This document shows, one piece after another, positions 25,789 through 37,950 of a stretch of DNA of 64,000 nt (the stretch's first letter is position 1; the number at the start of each line of letters is the position of its first letter). Location: NCBI GenBank assembly GCA_020698575.1, contig CM036242.1:13311124-13375123 (forward strand), in the 5' to 3' direction. The notes beneath the pieces were generated by a model, which saw nothing but the letters and a program-made list of their open reading frames with translations, was not told the origin of the DNA and did not search any database. Source of the stretch: Bostrychus sinensis (lineage: Eukaryota > Chordata > Actinopteri > Gobiiformes > Eleotridae). Both the position numbers and the translations under genes were made by a program.

Positions 25789-26166
25789 CAAACTATGGCG
25801 CATTTATTATTGGCCTGCAGGTTTCATCTCAATTGGCCCAAATTGCCACAGGTAGTAATTGGTGGAAAGTACAGGTGAAAAAATCAATATTTTTGTGAGA
25901 TGGACCTGGTATTTAGGACAAGAAATGGAAATATGTGTTTGGTAAAGCCACAAAAGGCTCTAAGGCTGGATAAATGTGAGGTTAGGGAAGGGCATCTGGA
26001 GTAAAATCTATGCCAGAGTAGACTGTGAAGATCCCTGAAGGAAAAGGAGCAGCTGAATGAGACACAAACTGGTAAGACAAAATCTGTAACCCTTAGTGAG
26101 TGACCTCCTCTGCATATATATTTTTTTAAATTATGTGGCCGTCAATGAAAAACAGTGTGGACACCC
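25789..26166. mobile_element. Possible hAT relic containing a SINE tail piece
   Basis: The left end GGTGTCCAAACTATGG and the reverse-complemented right end GGGTGTCCACACTG look like decayed hAT terminal repeats. The middle (about 25980-26060) has GGGAAGGGCATCTGGAGT and AAAATCTATGCCAGA, shared with 50035-50075. No target duplication was seen. Confidence 0.4.
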
Positions 26167-27854
26167 ATGACTTATTGGTTCTCTGATTACAGTAATATTA
26201 GTTATGATATTATAAAGGGATCTTGTTTTATTATCTTTCAATACATAGAAGCTAAGTATGCACATAACAATTGTCTTGAGGAATTTTCCTTTCAAGTGAC
26301 TAAAAATGATTGTAATGAAGCATGAAATGGAGCATGTGCTACCATGAGAGCAACTGAAGTAAAACATGCAATTTGTTTTGCTGTCTATCACAAAATTTGA
26401 AATGAGCTTTTCAATCCACAAGTGTGTTTGTTATGGACAAAAGTCTGATAAAATAGTATTTTGAGTGTTTATAACAAATTGTACTGTTGTTCATTTTGTG
26501 CATGTCTTGGTCAAAAAGCCAGGGACAAAAGAAAAGGCTAGTGGAAAACCTGAACAATGCCAGTGTCTTAAGTGTGTGGTGTGTGTCTGTTTGTCTCCCA
26601 CTCGGCCCTTCTGCTGCCACTCACTGTAAGCTAGTGTGCGGCTCGTCACAGACAGACGCTGACACACTCCCAGTCTAATGTGCTCATTAGGGACTGCACA
26701 GCACACACATAATTGATAGCCATGACACATATGATGCACACACACATGATTGCAAAAAACAGGTTCCTTTTTTAATGCTGCAGTAGAAAACAAGGTTATA
26801 TGAAGTCATATAATGGGGGTTCATTGTCAAGAACAACAACAACAGAAAACCATAGAAGGAAATGAAAGGACGAACGACACAGAATTCATAACAGTATCTG
26901 TGCTGTTTACATGCCAATATTTTACACATAAGGATTTTTTTTTTCATTTCTCTACACTGGCAGCTGTCAGTTACTTCACCAAATTAACTGCCAAAAATGT
27001 AGCAGAACTTGTCACTCAAGAGGTTAGTGTAACCATGGTTACCTTTCATATCCCCAAAAGATAAAGCTGCAGTGTGGATTTATGGCAGGGTAATTAGACA
27101 GGAAAAAAATAGGACCAACTCAAAAGGCATTCAACAATAGGAAACAGAGTGCTTATAAATAACTTTATAAAGTAACATCTTTTGTACAACCTTTAATATC
27201 ATTTCATACAGCGGCGCATGGAGAGTAGTGTCTGGTAAAAAGACTCTTTAACCCTTTGAGCACGAGGTGGAAATAAAACAATTCACCTGCCGTTGTCCTT
27301 TTCGTCTCTGATTTTTTTATCTTTTGATTAAATAACACATTTATAAAACTATTGTGCAAAACAATTTTCTTCATATACTGTCAACCAGCAGATAGTCATA
27401 ATCTTTTTTTAAATAAAAAATATAAAAAGATGCATAATTTAGACATGAATTAGTACGTTAATAACATTTTATTTACATATCTTACACAGACCTGATTTAG
27501 TAAAGGCCCCTGATCAACCAAAAACATAAATTTTTTATTTTTTTAATCAAAATGGTTGTGTCCTTTTGAGCATTTTAGATTTACATTTTAATTTGAAATA
27601 TGCAAACATCTCAGTTTAAAAAAAAAAAAAATGCATGCCAACACACTCAACTCTGCTCAATGTCGATCTGATCACATAATATTGAACCATCTCCAATTAC
27701 AAATTTGTGTATTCTTGAACTTTAGGAGTAGAAGTGCTTTGACGTACTCAGAGGGTTAAATTTTGACTGCTGACACAGCACAAAAAGTTTCAAAACAAAA
27801 CTGAAAAAAATGTAAAGGGGAAAATAATTTTACAAAGTGCGCCAGATTTAGTTA

Positions 27855-28317
27855 TCAAATGTTTAACTAAACTGTTTTATTTCTGCATGCAGCTTATCAC
27901 ACTCCAGTGATGCCAAAATATAAATGAACTTAATTCCACAAGTTTTTCAAAATACACACCACTTCATTTTAAAATCTCTTTTTTATACCTTCATATACAG
28001 AATAATTTCAGTGACAAACAGCCCCCATCTGCACAATTTAGAAGAGTCACTCAGTTTCCATCAAATGAGAGCACAAAATTTGAATGTCTTGGGCCAAAGT
28101 GAGTTATTTCACATCAAAATAACAAACTGCTACAACACAAATTTTGAAAAACCATGTGCCAAAACTCAAAGCAGTAGTTTTTATGGCATTCTTGTGCAGT
28201 TCTATCACATTAATGGTCCTTTTTCCATTGCAATAAAGGTCTGTGAAAGGCTTAAGAGTATCAGAGCAAGGAAGAGTGAGACATTACAAAAGATTGCAGC
28301 ATTGTCCACAGTAAGTG
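27855..28317 (-). other. tshz3: Probable tshz3 3' UTR
   Basis: This AT-rich stretch follows the stop codon. The nearest minus-strand AATAAA hexamer is at 27876-27881 (TTTATT on the plus strand), which predicts a 3' UTR of roughly 450-460 nt. Further AATAAA hexamers at 27534-27539 and 27468-27473 would allow longer forms. The end point shown is an inference from the nearest signal; no transcript evidence is available. Confidence 0.5.
27876..27881 (-). terminator. Candidate poly(A) signal AATAAA for tshz3
   Basis: First canonical AATAAA on the coding strand after the stop codon, about 440 nt downstream of it. Alternatives lie at 27534-27539 and 27468-27473. In AT-rich DNA such hexamers are common by chance, so the choice is tentative. 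Confidence 0.4.
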
Positions 28318-31300
28318 CTACTGTTTTTCTAGCTCACAAACATACATGAGATGATCCTCAGGGGATTTTCCATGAGTCTTGCTCAGGTGAAGCTTGACCG
28401 CGTGCTTGCTTGCAAAAGTCCGATTGCACAGCTTGCATTGGTGCATAGCCCCACTGTCGTCCTCTTCGGGAGAGGGGGAAGGGGACTCAGCAGAGGTTAA
28501 GGAGGCGGTTACGGATGAGGGTAGGGAGATGGGTAAGGATGGGGGAAGAGCTGTGGGCAAAGAAGAGGGGAGAGGGTGGCTGGACGGGTGAAGATTAGCG
28601 AGCAGTTTCTCAGACAGTCCTTTGGTGTGTCGATGATGGTTATGTTGTGAGATCTGGCTAAGCAGCTGCTCCCCAGAGAGCTTAGCTAAGTCTCTTAGAC
28701 GGAACCCCAAATGGGATTCCAAGTGGCTGACATAAGTGGAAGGAGAGCGTATCTGTGAGGCACAGTCACTGCAGAAGAAAACTGGGTGACCTGAGTCCAA
28801 GTTCTTCAAGAACTTGGTGCCACCAGTTCTCCTTAGCTGGTACTTCACATTGGCCAACCAATGGGATATTGTTGTCATTGAAAGGCCAGTGAAGCGGGAG
28901 ATGTGCATCCTCTCTTGGGGGCTCAAGTCCGACATCATGTACTTGCCATCACTTGTCTGTCTTAAACTGGAGGCAAACTGGGCTTGAAGGATAAGGAGGT
29001 GCTGAGGGTTCCAATTAGATTGGCGGCCCTTCCGTTTCTGGGCTGGAGAAATATCCTCTGTCTCTTCTTGTGTGGCACCCTCAATGTCAGAGCGCTCAGA
29101 GAGACTTGTTGGTGTTGATGATTTTGAGACCACTTGACTCTCAGTCAGATTCCTTAGCATATCAGATATGTCTGACAAAGCATTCTCTCTCAAAGGAGAA
29201 GTGGACATAAAAGAAGCTATAGCAGCTGAAGCTTTGGTCATGGTCACAGCTGAAGATGGTGAAATTGAGGATGGGGTGGAAGTGCTGGAGGAAAGAGTTG
29301 CTGAACCCATAGGACCACTTGTGCCATTTTTTTCAGCGTTCTTGCTCTTGGTAAGATCTATGGGTTGGTCATTGTTTACATGTTGCTGGTAGAAGTAGCG
29401 CTCTAAATGGTCATTGCCAGGTTTTTTGCTCTGTGCTGGTGGAGTGGAGGCAGCCACTGCAGCTTTTTCTGCCAAACTGTTACTCATTTTAAATAGCATA
29501 CTCATAGGATCTAGGGAAGGTAAGGCAGGCTTAGCAGCTTTCCCCAAATGTGCGTTCATTACAGACTGCAGTGCACTGAGGGGATTGACAAAAGGCTGCT
29601 CTGGGGGTGGATGGTCTGTGATGATGGCTGTGCTGCTGCACAGCATAGAAGGCAGAGGAGATGTCACAGAATTGGACTCCACTCCATTCTCCACAGATTC
29701 CTTTACCTCTCCATTTGATTCTCTGTGATTTGTTTCTCCCTTTTCTACCCCAGCAGTACTCTCTGGAGTTTTACAACTTCCTGTTCTGTTTTCTTTAGGG
29801 GATTCTCCCCTGGTCGACTCACCTGCCTCACTGTTGCATGGTGATGGTGTGGTACGTCTCGAAGGTGAGGCTTTTATGGCACTGCTGGGCTCTCTCATTT
29901 TTTCCTCCACTTTAGCCACTTTTTCAGTCACTTTTTTCACCAGTTCCTCCATAGCATGAAAGTTATTCTTTGGCAAAGGGGAAGTCTGACGGCTAGGAGG
30001 GGAGATAAGAGGCTGGTTTTTGCCTGTAGGAGAGAGGATGTCACCGGGAAACATGTATTTCAGTGGAGAACTTTTGCCAGAGTTGCCTAAAGAAAGTTTC
30101 ATAATGTTTGGCAGCTGGTAGGCAGCATGTATACTAGGGTAGCCACCCCAACTTGGAGCTCCATTTTGAGCTTTGTTGATGGCTGAAGTCACTGTGTTCT
30201 CTAAGGACTTGAGGATGTCAAGACCTCCTTTAGGACTATCATCCAAATCCTCCTCAGTTAGATAACTGTATTTAGAAGAAATATCAAACTTCTCATCTGC
30301 CTCTTCATCACATCCTGCCTTTCTATCCTTGTGGACAAAATTGCCATTGTTGATCACAGAGTCTTTAGTGCATTCTTCCTCCTTTTCTTCCTTTTTAATT
30401 TCCACAGCAAAAGCAGAGGGGGAGATGCAAGCAGGCGGTGGCACTGGGGCAGGTGGAGGTGAGAAGGTTGTTGCAGCCAAAGGAACAGACTGCACCTTTT
30501 CTTCAGCTGTTATACTGTTTGTTGAAATTGGTGTTGGCGACTCTATAATTGGTTTGCCCTTTTTAATGGCAGAATTGGTAACTTTAATAAAGTGTCCAGT
30601 AACCATCATATGAGCTGTCAATTCTTGCAGTGTATCATGTGAACTGCCACATTCCATACATTTAAGTATCTGTGATTTTCTTGATTCAAACTGCCAGGCA
30701 TAGCTTGCCCCATTTTGATGTCCATAGCGGTTGTTGGGTGTAATATAAGGGTTTGTGTTTTTCTGCAGAATATCATTAGAATCAGTGAGGGAGGTGGGTT
30801 TAGGTGTGGTGCCTCCATTTGAATCTGGTGAGCTAGGAATGTCAAGATCAATTGGGGCCTTTTTCCTAGCATTAGAGATAATCTTAGCTGCCACTGGGGT
30901 AACGGGCTCCTTCAGAGGCACTTTCTGGTAGTGTTTTGTCTTGATCATGTGGACACTTAGGTCCTGGAGGGATTCAAAGGAGTGACCACAATACATGCAT
31001 TTTAAGACTTTCTGTGCATCCTCTTTCCCCTCCATTTCTAACAGAGACCTCTTTCTGGGTTTGGACCACCGTTTGGTACCTTCACTGTCTGTTTCATGGT
31101 TATCATCACGGTAATGGCCTGTCTCATTCATGTGCACTGTGAGCTCCACTAAAGTGTCATATGCGGCACTGCAGTCTTTGCAGCGGAACTTGCTTGCACC
31201 AGTGAATATAGAGCCATAGAGTTTGGAGCTTTGACGATACAGCTGGACTGTGCTGAAGAGATTGGGTTCTGTCGATGCTGTGGATACTGCTACTGGAGGA

Positions 31301-31931
31301 TGCTGGATCATGCCCAGTCTGTTGTGGTGGTTTTGTGAGGCTTGCTGGAGAGTTTTAGCTATAGCGGTTTGGTGCCAGTCATAGCCTCCACTCCCACAAC
31401 TACTGCTACTACTGCTGCTACTGCTGCTGCTGTGACTGCGTTTTTCAGCAGGTGGTTGACTCAGATTCAAATTCAGAGTTGACCAATAAGAGTTGGTCAG
31501 GAAGGAGGTGTAAATGGCCTTCATTTTTTCCAGACTGTCAGCCACTGATCCTGTGGCCACCAACATGGCTTCCTCTGAACTTACTGGTGTGGAGGAGTTG
31601 GCAGCTGCAACTGACATGGCGGAAGACAGAGCATTTGAGGGGTCCTTAGAAAGAAGGCCGTCGTCCTCATTTTTAAGGGACGAGTTTTCGAAATCAGACA
31701 TCCTGTCACTGGATTCACTCAAGTGAGACTCACTGTCCAGCTCCTGTCCAGAAAAGTCTGCTGCATTTGGGGAGTCATGGAAACCAGTGGAACCTGGCCT
31801 GTCTTTAAGAAAAAAGTCTTTTGCTTGACACAGGAACTTGGCGCTGGGCTCATCCCCTTCCTGCGCTGAATCCTCTCCATCCAGATCTTCTTCCAGGAGG
31901 ACAGCTTCTTTCTCATCTTCAGGGACATACG
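28318..31931 (-). CDS. tshz3: Teashirt zinc finger homeobox 3, terminal coding exon (5' partial)
   Basis: Encodes 1203 residues plus stop TAG; two bases at the 5' edge complete a codon split across the intron. Tshz3 is a nuclear transcriptional repressor; in mammals it acts in ureter smooth muscle and cortical neuron development. Residues here count from the first full codon (31929). Zinc fingers lie at about 250-272, 311-333 and 424-446, each with a C-x2-C pair and widely spaced histidines. A Ser-11 tract is at 167-177, a coiled-coil-like stretch at about 657-680, a CtBP-type PIDLT motif at 856-860, an atypical homeodomain at about 966-1036 (WLANVKYQLRR), and C2H2 fingers at 1053-1073 and 1165-1186. 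The fit to TSHZ3 rather than TSHZ1 or TSHZ2 rests on recalled sequence, for example DSESHLSESSDRMSDFE and the Ser tract followed by CGSGGYDWHQ. The first in-frame ATG (31701) is internal, because homologous sequence continues upstream to the splice site. The a/b paralogue is unresolved. Confidence 0.97.
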
Positions 31932-31968
31932 CTGTTCATCAAAAAAGAGACAGAAAGGAACTTGTTAG
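31932..31968 (-). other. 3' splice site of tshz3 coding exon
   Basis: Read on the minus strand, a CTAAC branch-like site (31964-31968) is followed by a pyrimidine-rich run (about 31941-31963) and then GATGAACAG, with the AG at 31932-31933. The exon then opens with CG-TAT-GTC-CCT, giving Y-V-P, which aligns with the Y-V-S that I recall just after the first intron of human TSHZ3. The intron therefore splits a codon after its first base. Frame, homology and splice signal agree. Confidence 0.85.
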
Positions 31969-32339
31969 AGCCATATTTAGAAAATGTACATTGTTTCAAA
32001 ATGACGAAATGACGAAATGATGAAAACACAAGACAGTGACATTTAGTTATTCTCAAGAGGAAGCAATCATCTACTAATATTTACAGACAGTATTTCATCT
32101 CATGAGCTGCTGAATAACTTCACCTATTTATATTGACATTGTTTTCAAACTGGAATCAAGTCAGCAACCCTCCCCACCCCCAGGTCTTTGTTCTGTAGTG
32201 CAGAATACTACATACAGTCACAGAGATACAGAGGGATGTAGAATGGAACAAGAAAGATGGAGGGAGGGAGAGGGGAAAAATGTCTCTTCAAACAGAACTT
32301 GCCACCTTATTCTTCTCAAGGGGCAACAGCTTGAAATTA

Positions 32340-32820
32340 AAACTAAATTTGAAATTAATGAAGCACATTCTGGCGGTGGCATTCGTTTCTGAAGTAATAA
32401 ATTACTTGTATCAACCTCGGAGACAGCGGTTCCTGTCTGTCAATTAATATGTCTTGCGCTTCTTCTGCAGACTCTAATGCATTCCCTAACAGACACACTC
32501 GCCATTTAAATTAAGCATGCATTTTCACTCATTACACCGCTCAGCCCTTGCCTCCTCGTAAATAAAAATGAATGCATGTACGTTTGCCCGCAACAAATCT
32601 CTCCCTGCAAAACCCATTTGCTTCAATTACCAAAGATTAGAAAAAAGTTTAGCGTTATTATTTACAGTTTAGCTTGAGGGAGTGGGCTTGAGGCTTTCAA
32701 TTTATATTCAAATCTCTCTAGTTTAAGAACAGTACAACGAAAATGAAGGCGAAGAAGTATCAAGACAAATTACAGTCCCGGCTCTTTCTACATCTATGAT
32801 CGTTTTCTTTTGTAAATAAG
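32340..32820. promoter_or_regulatory. Candidate intronic enhancer upstream of tshz3 exon
   Basis: About 480 repeat-free bases starting some 400 bases upstream of the coding exon. It has a palindromic AAGTAATAAATTACTT (32392-32407) containing a paired-class P2 site TAATAAATTA, then GTCAATTAATATG, AATTACCAAAG, ATGCATGTACG and TTGTAAATAAG. A/T-rich homeodomain, POU and forkhead-like words alternate with GC-richer DNA. Position and texture suggest an intronic enhancer, but no alignment was possible. Confidence 0.45.
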
Positions 32821-35800
32821 TCTGTATCAAAAGGATAAGGCAACATCAGATGAAAGCCCTTAAAAGCACTCTCTTTGTCAAGAATAGTACATTTCTGAAA
32901 TAACAAGGAAAGTGCACACACATACTGCACAGAAATGAGGTTGCAGAGTAGATAAAGATGAGCGTGTTTGTGGACATCATTGGCCTTGTGCCTAGCATTC
33001 CTGTGAGTAACAGGTCATCACTCATGTAACTCGGTATGTAAACACAGAGCAAGACGGCCAGTTGAACGGGTGTGGCAGAGTCACTTCCACACACATCACT
33101 TTGTGGAGGGAGAATAAATGTGCTCAACTTGGAGTTGGAGAGAGGCTGGTAAAAGTTGGAGACTGAGACACTGAATAACTGATAAGAAATAAATATATGC
33201 GGAGCAAGTAGTTGAATGCCAAATCACACCTACAGTTTGGTAAAAATAGTGGCGTGTGCACAAAATACCTACACAAGCTGCCAGCTGTGTCATCCAACAC
33301 ACTTCAACTGTTGCAGACTCCAGTCTCTAAGTGTGCATTGCAACTTGCGAGTCTGTGTGTGTGGTAGTCAACAGCAACGCAGAGAGAAGTCTCTGTCACT
33401 GTCAGGCCACTGGTTGCCATCGGCGATGATACGACAGTGCCGTGGGATAAACAGATGCACAGAGACACAGATATCCCCGAGCCCATCACAAATCACACAC
33501 ACAAACAGGCACACATGCAGCAGCCAGTCGTACTGTATGTGCCACAGCTCCACTACTCTGTGCCTTCAGGCAATCTCCGGAGCTCCTCTCAAACATGTCT
33601 GCTCCACTGTTCAGTCGAACAAAAGGATCTCCTGGAAGCACTTCAAACATGTTACTTCATATTAAGGTGTTTAAGAGCTATTCAAAAATTGCAAGTCTGT
33701 CTATCTACCCTCTACAGTTTAGTGCCTTTGTTATATTCTTTATTGAAGTTCAACTATCCAAAACCCTTTATATCAAAGAAATACAAAAACACAAAAAAAA
33801 AAAAAAAAATTGTGTGTTCAATCAAGCATGAAATCATTATACATACAGACACTTAAAATGGAGAGTTTTTTTTTTATAGTGCTTGATCTTGTCAAACTAA
33901 ATGCTTACTCTCTCTACTGTCCTAAAATTCATATTTGGATTTCCAGGGGCTGTAGAAGAGCGAGGGTTATATGCATATTGTTTAACAGGAAACAAACAAA
34001 CTAATTATTAGTATACTTTATTTGTATATATTATCAGGCTTACAAATAAAGTTTAATAAATATATCTTAGGTACATTTGAATATCCTGCAGCAGTATATG
34101 TTAGAATCATATTATTTTATATTTACTGCTACATAAATCTTACCAAAACCAACATTTCCTGGGCAGAGGTTGTTTACCTATATTCAGTTAAAACACTCAC
34201 ATATCCCTAGCCTATTCCCCAGATCTCATTCCCTGCCACCACCTCTCTTCTTTCCCTCTGTGAGACATATCCAGCGCCCGCACATACGTGCAGCCAGGCA
34301 GACCCACATGTACATGCCATCTGTTCTGAATCAGCCAAAACGACAGCTGTTTAAGAGAACAATGCTCCGGCTGAGGAAACAGCCAAACACAGCAGCACGG
34401 TGCTCTCATCAAGGCCAAACATCAATGTGAAATCTCCTTTAACACACTACACTCCTCTTCAAATTAGCTGCCTTTATGTGATAAGAACATGTGATGTGTA
34501 TGTGTGCCCATCTGTGTACCTGGAGTGTCTGATACGTATAGAAAAACATGCTGAGAAACAGGAAGACAATAATGGTTGCCAGCGCTGAATGAATCCTCAC
34601 TGTGTAGGCTCCATCCACCTACATGAGGCACACGGCTCATTTCTGGATTTGTTTGAGGAAGAGGCTGTGAAAATATGGGAACATTTTCAAACATAAAAGG
34701 TGCTGTGTTACAGTAAATAGCTATGGTCGCTGGCATGAAATAGGCTAAATGAGCATTTTATTCTACATTCACCTGCATTGTTTGGTAAAATCATGACTAA
34801 TATAGCCATGACTAACACCAGCCACTGACTGCTCTTTGAAACAAATTAATTTTGCAGTTTTTTTAAATGCGTTCTATTGTAAGTGCGTCTTTTGGTTTAG
34901 TTCAACACATCATTTTAAAATTCAGCCATTGTGAAACGAGTATTTTATTCTACTGCAGCTGTGGTTTTAATGCAATTTTACTGTCTTTTTTATATGTTAT
35001 TTAAATGAACACTTACAATGACATTACCATATACATTTACCAACCAAAGTAGCAGATCTGTCCATTGCATTTACTGCAATCAACAAATAGTAACTAAAGT
35101 TCTTATTTACAGATTTGCAGACTTACAGGATTAAAATGATTTAGTTTGCTATTATTGTGACAAATTTGTATTTTTTTACTACTAATCCTGTTAAATAATG
35201 TTGCGATTACAGCGCAAACCCAAGAGAAACAGAAAGCAGACATTAATAGATGTGGTGGAAGGAGCGGAGACAGAGGGGAAAGGATGTGGAAGAAGAGAAG
35301 CAAGGTTTTGGAGGGGAGTCAAGACCGGCGGCCACACACACAGATGCACATGCGGAGATGATCCCTTAGGCCACTGGCTCAGGTCCAGGCTGCGAGGTTC
35401 ACAACACTATGACCCAGCATACTGAGATAAATATGGAGAAACACGCACACACACACACACATATCCACATAAAACCGCTGGAGTGGAAGAAGCCCGGGCC
35501 AAGCACACCACGCATGCAGGTGCTCTTTTAATTAGCAGAGAGAGAGCAGGATAGAGAGAGCTCCGGATGAGGTAGCAGCGGGGTAGAAAACAAGGTTTGA
35601 TCTCATTTTCAGGAGAAGGAGACCAGCTGAGATAGCTCATTCTGATAGGAAAGGTGAGCAAAGCAATAATAATGCCATGGTTCTTCCAGATAACAAGCTG
35701 TGGCTGAAAATGATGTTTGATCATACACAAAACATAGCACGAGAAAAACATAAGCATAAAGGAAATGAATGGCACATGTCAATTTGCTGAAATAGGAACA

Positions 35801-36514
35801 TGCAATTATAAGGTTGTAGCACAATGCAAGTTTTTGGTTTGGAGTTTCTGACGTTGCTGTTTGAGCTTAACCAAAATGACAGGTGTAAAGTGCTCACTGA
35901 ACCGTGATTTTTTAAAAAGTAGTGGTCAACCGTGCATGGTTGAGTTTCTACATTTGTTAACGGTTAAGCCTCGCAGACTGACTGTAGTAGCTCATGGCAA
36001 TTTAATAAACACAAAAACAGGAGAAGAATGTAAATGTATACTTTAAAGTTTTGATTTTTCTAATTAGTTTATGCTTTTTATATTAGCATTGTTTTTGAAT
36101 ATTCACCTCCTAGCCTTTGAGTGATTATAGAGATTTTACAAAGAAAAGCTGATAACACTTTAGAATAACTCACACAATTGGGCATTAATTAGTATTAGTT
36201 AAAAATTAGTAACCAGTTAGTTGATAATTTACATTTACATTATTATTTACATTACTTTAAAATGTATATTTATTGAGTTAAAAACAGTGTTATTATTGTT
36301 TAATTTTTTAGTCATAAGTACATGCAAATCAGTTCAAAATGATAAACCTCAGTGGTATTTCAGGTATTTCATCTATAAACTAATTACATATTTACATATT
36401 AATGCTTTATTGCTGCCTAATAATACTTAATACATAAAAAAGTTTTTCTGAAAAACTTTGGAAATTTCAAAGTGTTGAGCATTGCATTTAATATTTGTAC
36501 TTTGAGTTGTAATT
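32821..36514. other. Intronic stretch, no gene seen
   Basis: AT-rich sequence with short CA runs (for example 35447-35460) and a poly-A run near 33794. Open frames lack coding signatures. I see no confident repeat family or exon here. Confidence 0.5.
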
Positions 36515-36822
36515 GGGCACAGCAGAGATGTCTGCTCAATAACCCAAAGGTTGGTGGTTTGATCTCTAATTATCTTCATTGCATACTCATTGTGTCCTTG
36601 GGCAAGACACTCCACCCACATTGTTTATATGAATGTGTTAGTGTGAATGTTTGGTGGTGGTCGGAGGGGCCTTAGGCGCAGATTGGCAGCCATGCTTCCA
36701 TCAGCTGTGGCTACAGAAGGATCTTACCACCACTGAGTGTGACTGAGGCGTGAATGAATATTGCACCCAATTGTAAAGACTTTTTTTGAGTGTTTAAAAT
36801 GCACTATATAAGAATATTATTA
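36515..36822 (+). mobile_element. tRNA-headed SINE, type B
   Basis: CCAAAGGTTGGTGGTTTGAT head, TTGTGTCCTTGGGCAAGACA, CTCCACCCACATTG, GGTGGTGGTCGGAGG, CTTAGGCGCAGATTGG, GAGTGTGACTGAGGCGTGAA and the tail GCACTATATAAGAATATTAT. Near full length. Confidence 0.88.
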
Positions 36823-37189
36823 TTAATACCATATTTTAGGAAGTAGCAAATTGTCCTAAATTTAGATACTATAGACTTTATACTTTATTGTTTGATAGCA
36901 ACATAGAAATCAGAGGAAACAATAGGTCAGAAGAAAGAAAGAATTGTACAGTATTAGATGTAGATTCCATGTGGTGCATTGTGTGAAAAGGAATATGTCA
37001 TTTCTCATGCTTATATAATCACTTAACAGCCCTATCAGACACAGCGGCACGTCAGCTCATCTGTTTACATTTGGAGCCGTACATGTTGGAACGGTCTGTA
37101 TGAGAACTGTCCACATGCGGGGCTGATAAAGACCAGTGAGACCGTGCCTGTGTGTTTGTCAGGTTACACATATCCCTCACCATCCGTCA

Positions 37190-37330
37190 CTTGATGAGAT
37201 CCTCTAATCTCCGCCCTCACCTCCCTCCCTCCCTTCTCTTCTCCCCATCCCTCCCCAATCACCGGCGCGAGCCACGTTAATGAAGTTAATTGAATCTTGG
37301 ATCAATAATGCTTAATTATTGTGATTTGAC
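37190..37330. promoter_or_regulatory. Candidate conserved non-coding element
   Basis: A pyrimidine-rich segment is followed by CGGCGCGAGCCACG and then GTTAATGAAGTTAATTGAAT, GGATCAATAATG and CTTAATTATTGTG. Four TAAT/ATTA cores fall within about 50 bases, outside any recognised repeat. Confidence 0.35.
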
Positions 37331-37829
37331 ATGCACAGACAAATTGGTGGGATGGTATCGTGTGTGTCTGTGTGTGTGAGAGAGAGAGTTAGCAGCATGT
37401 GTGTGTGTGTGTATGGGGGGGGGTGATTAAAGGGGCACGGCTGTCTGCAGAGAGTGCTGTGGGATTGGCGAGGCGTGCCATTGATCCCAGGGGGTGTTCG
37501 ATCGACCTGTGTTTTCTGACGAATGGAGCTGTTCACTTCACACGGCTACATGATGTACCAGACCTGTAAAATATTTACACTATCACTGAGATATGACGCA
37601 GTATTTCTGGCGCAGAGCTGGAAAAAACATAACTAACATGGACAAGTCACAGAAGAAAGTCATCACACAGTATACTGATTTAGAAATTGTCAGATTTTCT
37701 TGCTATTCAATAAACATTTATGGAATACTTTACAACCACTTAACCAAAAACAAACAAACAAACAAAAAAAAAAAGTAATGTGTGCAAATGTATTTTCAGG
37801 AAGTCTATTCTTTTAAAACTTTGGACTAA

Positions 37830-37950
37830 GGGTGCTTTGGTGGCTCACTCAGTAGAGCGCATATAATTCGGCTCAGGTCACTTATCTCAACTATCATTCC
37901 CCTTCTCTTACCCTGCTTCCTGTCTATGTTCACTGTATCTGCCAATTAAT
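37830..37950 (+). mobile_element. tRNA-headed SINE, another type
   Basis: The head GGTGGCTCACTCAGTAGAGC is followed by CAGGTCACTTATCTC and CATTCCCCTTCTCTTACCCT, then GCTTCCTGTCTATGTTCACT, as in fish SINEs with a pyrimidine-rich CCCCTCTCTC..CCTGTC body. One copy only. Confidence 0.55.

Larger units (their letters stand above)
1..27850. other. Gene-free region downstream of tshz3
   Basis: All open frames here are short, low in complexity or inside repeats, and none resembles a known protein apart from LINE remains at 7085-7858. The subregions with nothing I could recognise are roughly 1-1000, 2100-3340, 3764-6560, 7859-9080, 10640-13430, 13520-15640, 19120-20000, 20100-20810, 22340-23020, 23401-25040 and 26170-27850. 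They are AT-rich unique-looking sequence with short A or T runs. Distant exons of another gene cannot be excluded without transcripts. Confidence 0.7.

Noticed and set aside
27924..28349. 141-codon plus-strand frame across the end of tshz3
   Set aside because: It is antisense to the probable 3' UTR, AT-rich, and has no recognisable domain.
28796..28816. Palindrome CCAAGTTCTT-C-AAGAACTTGG
   Set aside because: It falls in the conserved KFLKNLD coding stretch near the homeodomain, so codon constraint explains it adequately.
28394..31726. Several antisense frames inside the tshz3 exon
   Set aside because: They are shadows of the conserved coding frame on the other strand.
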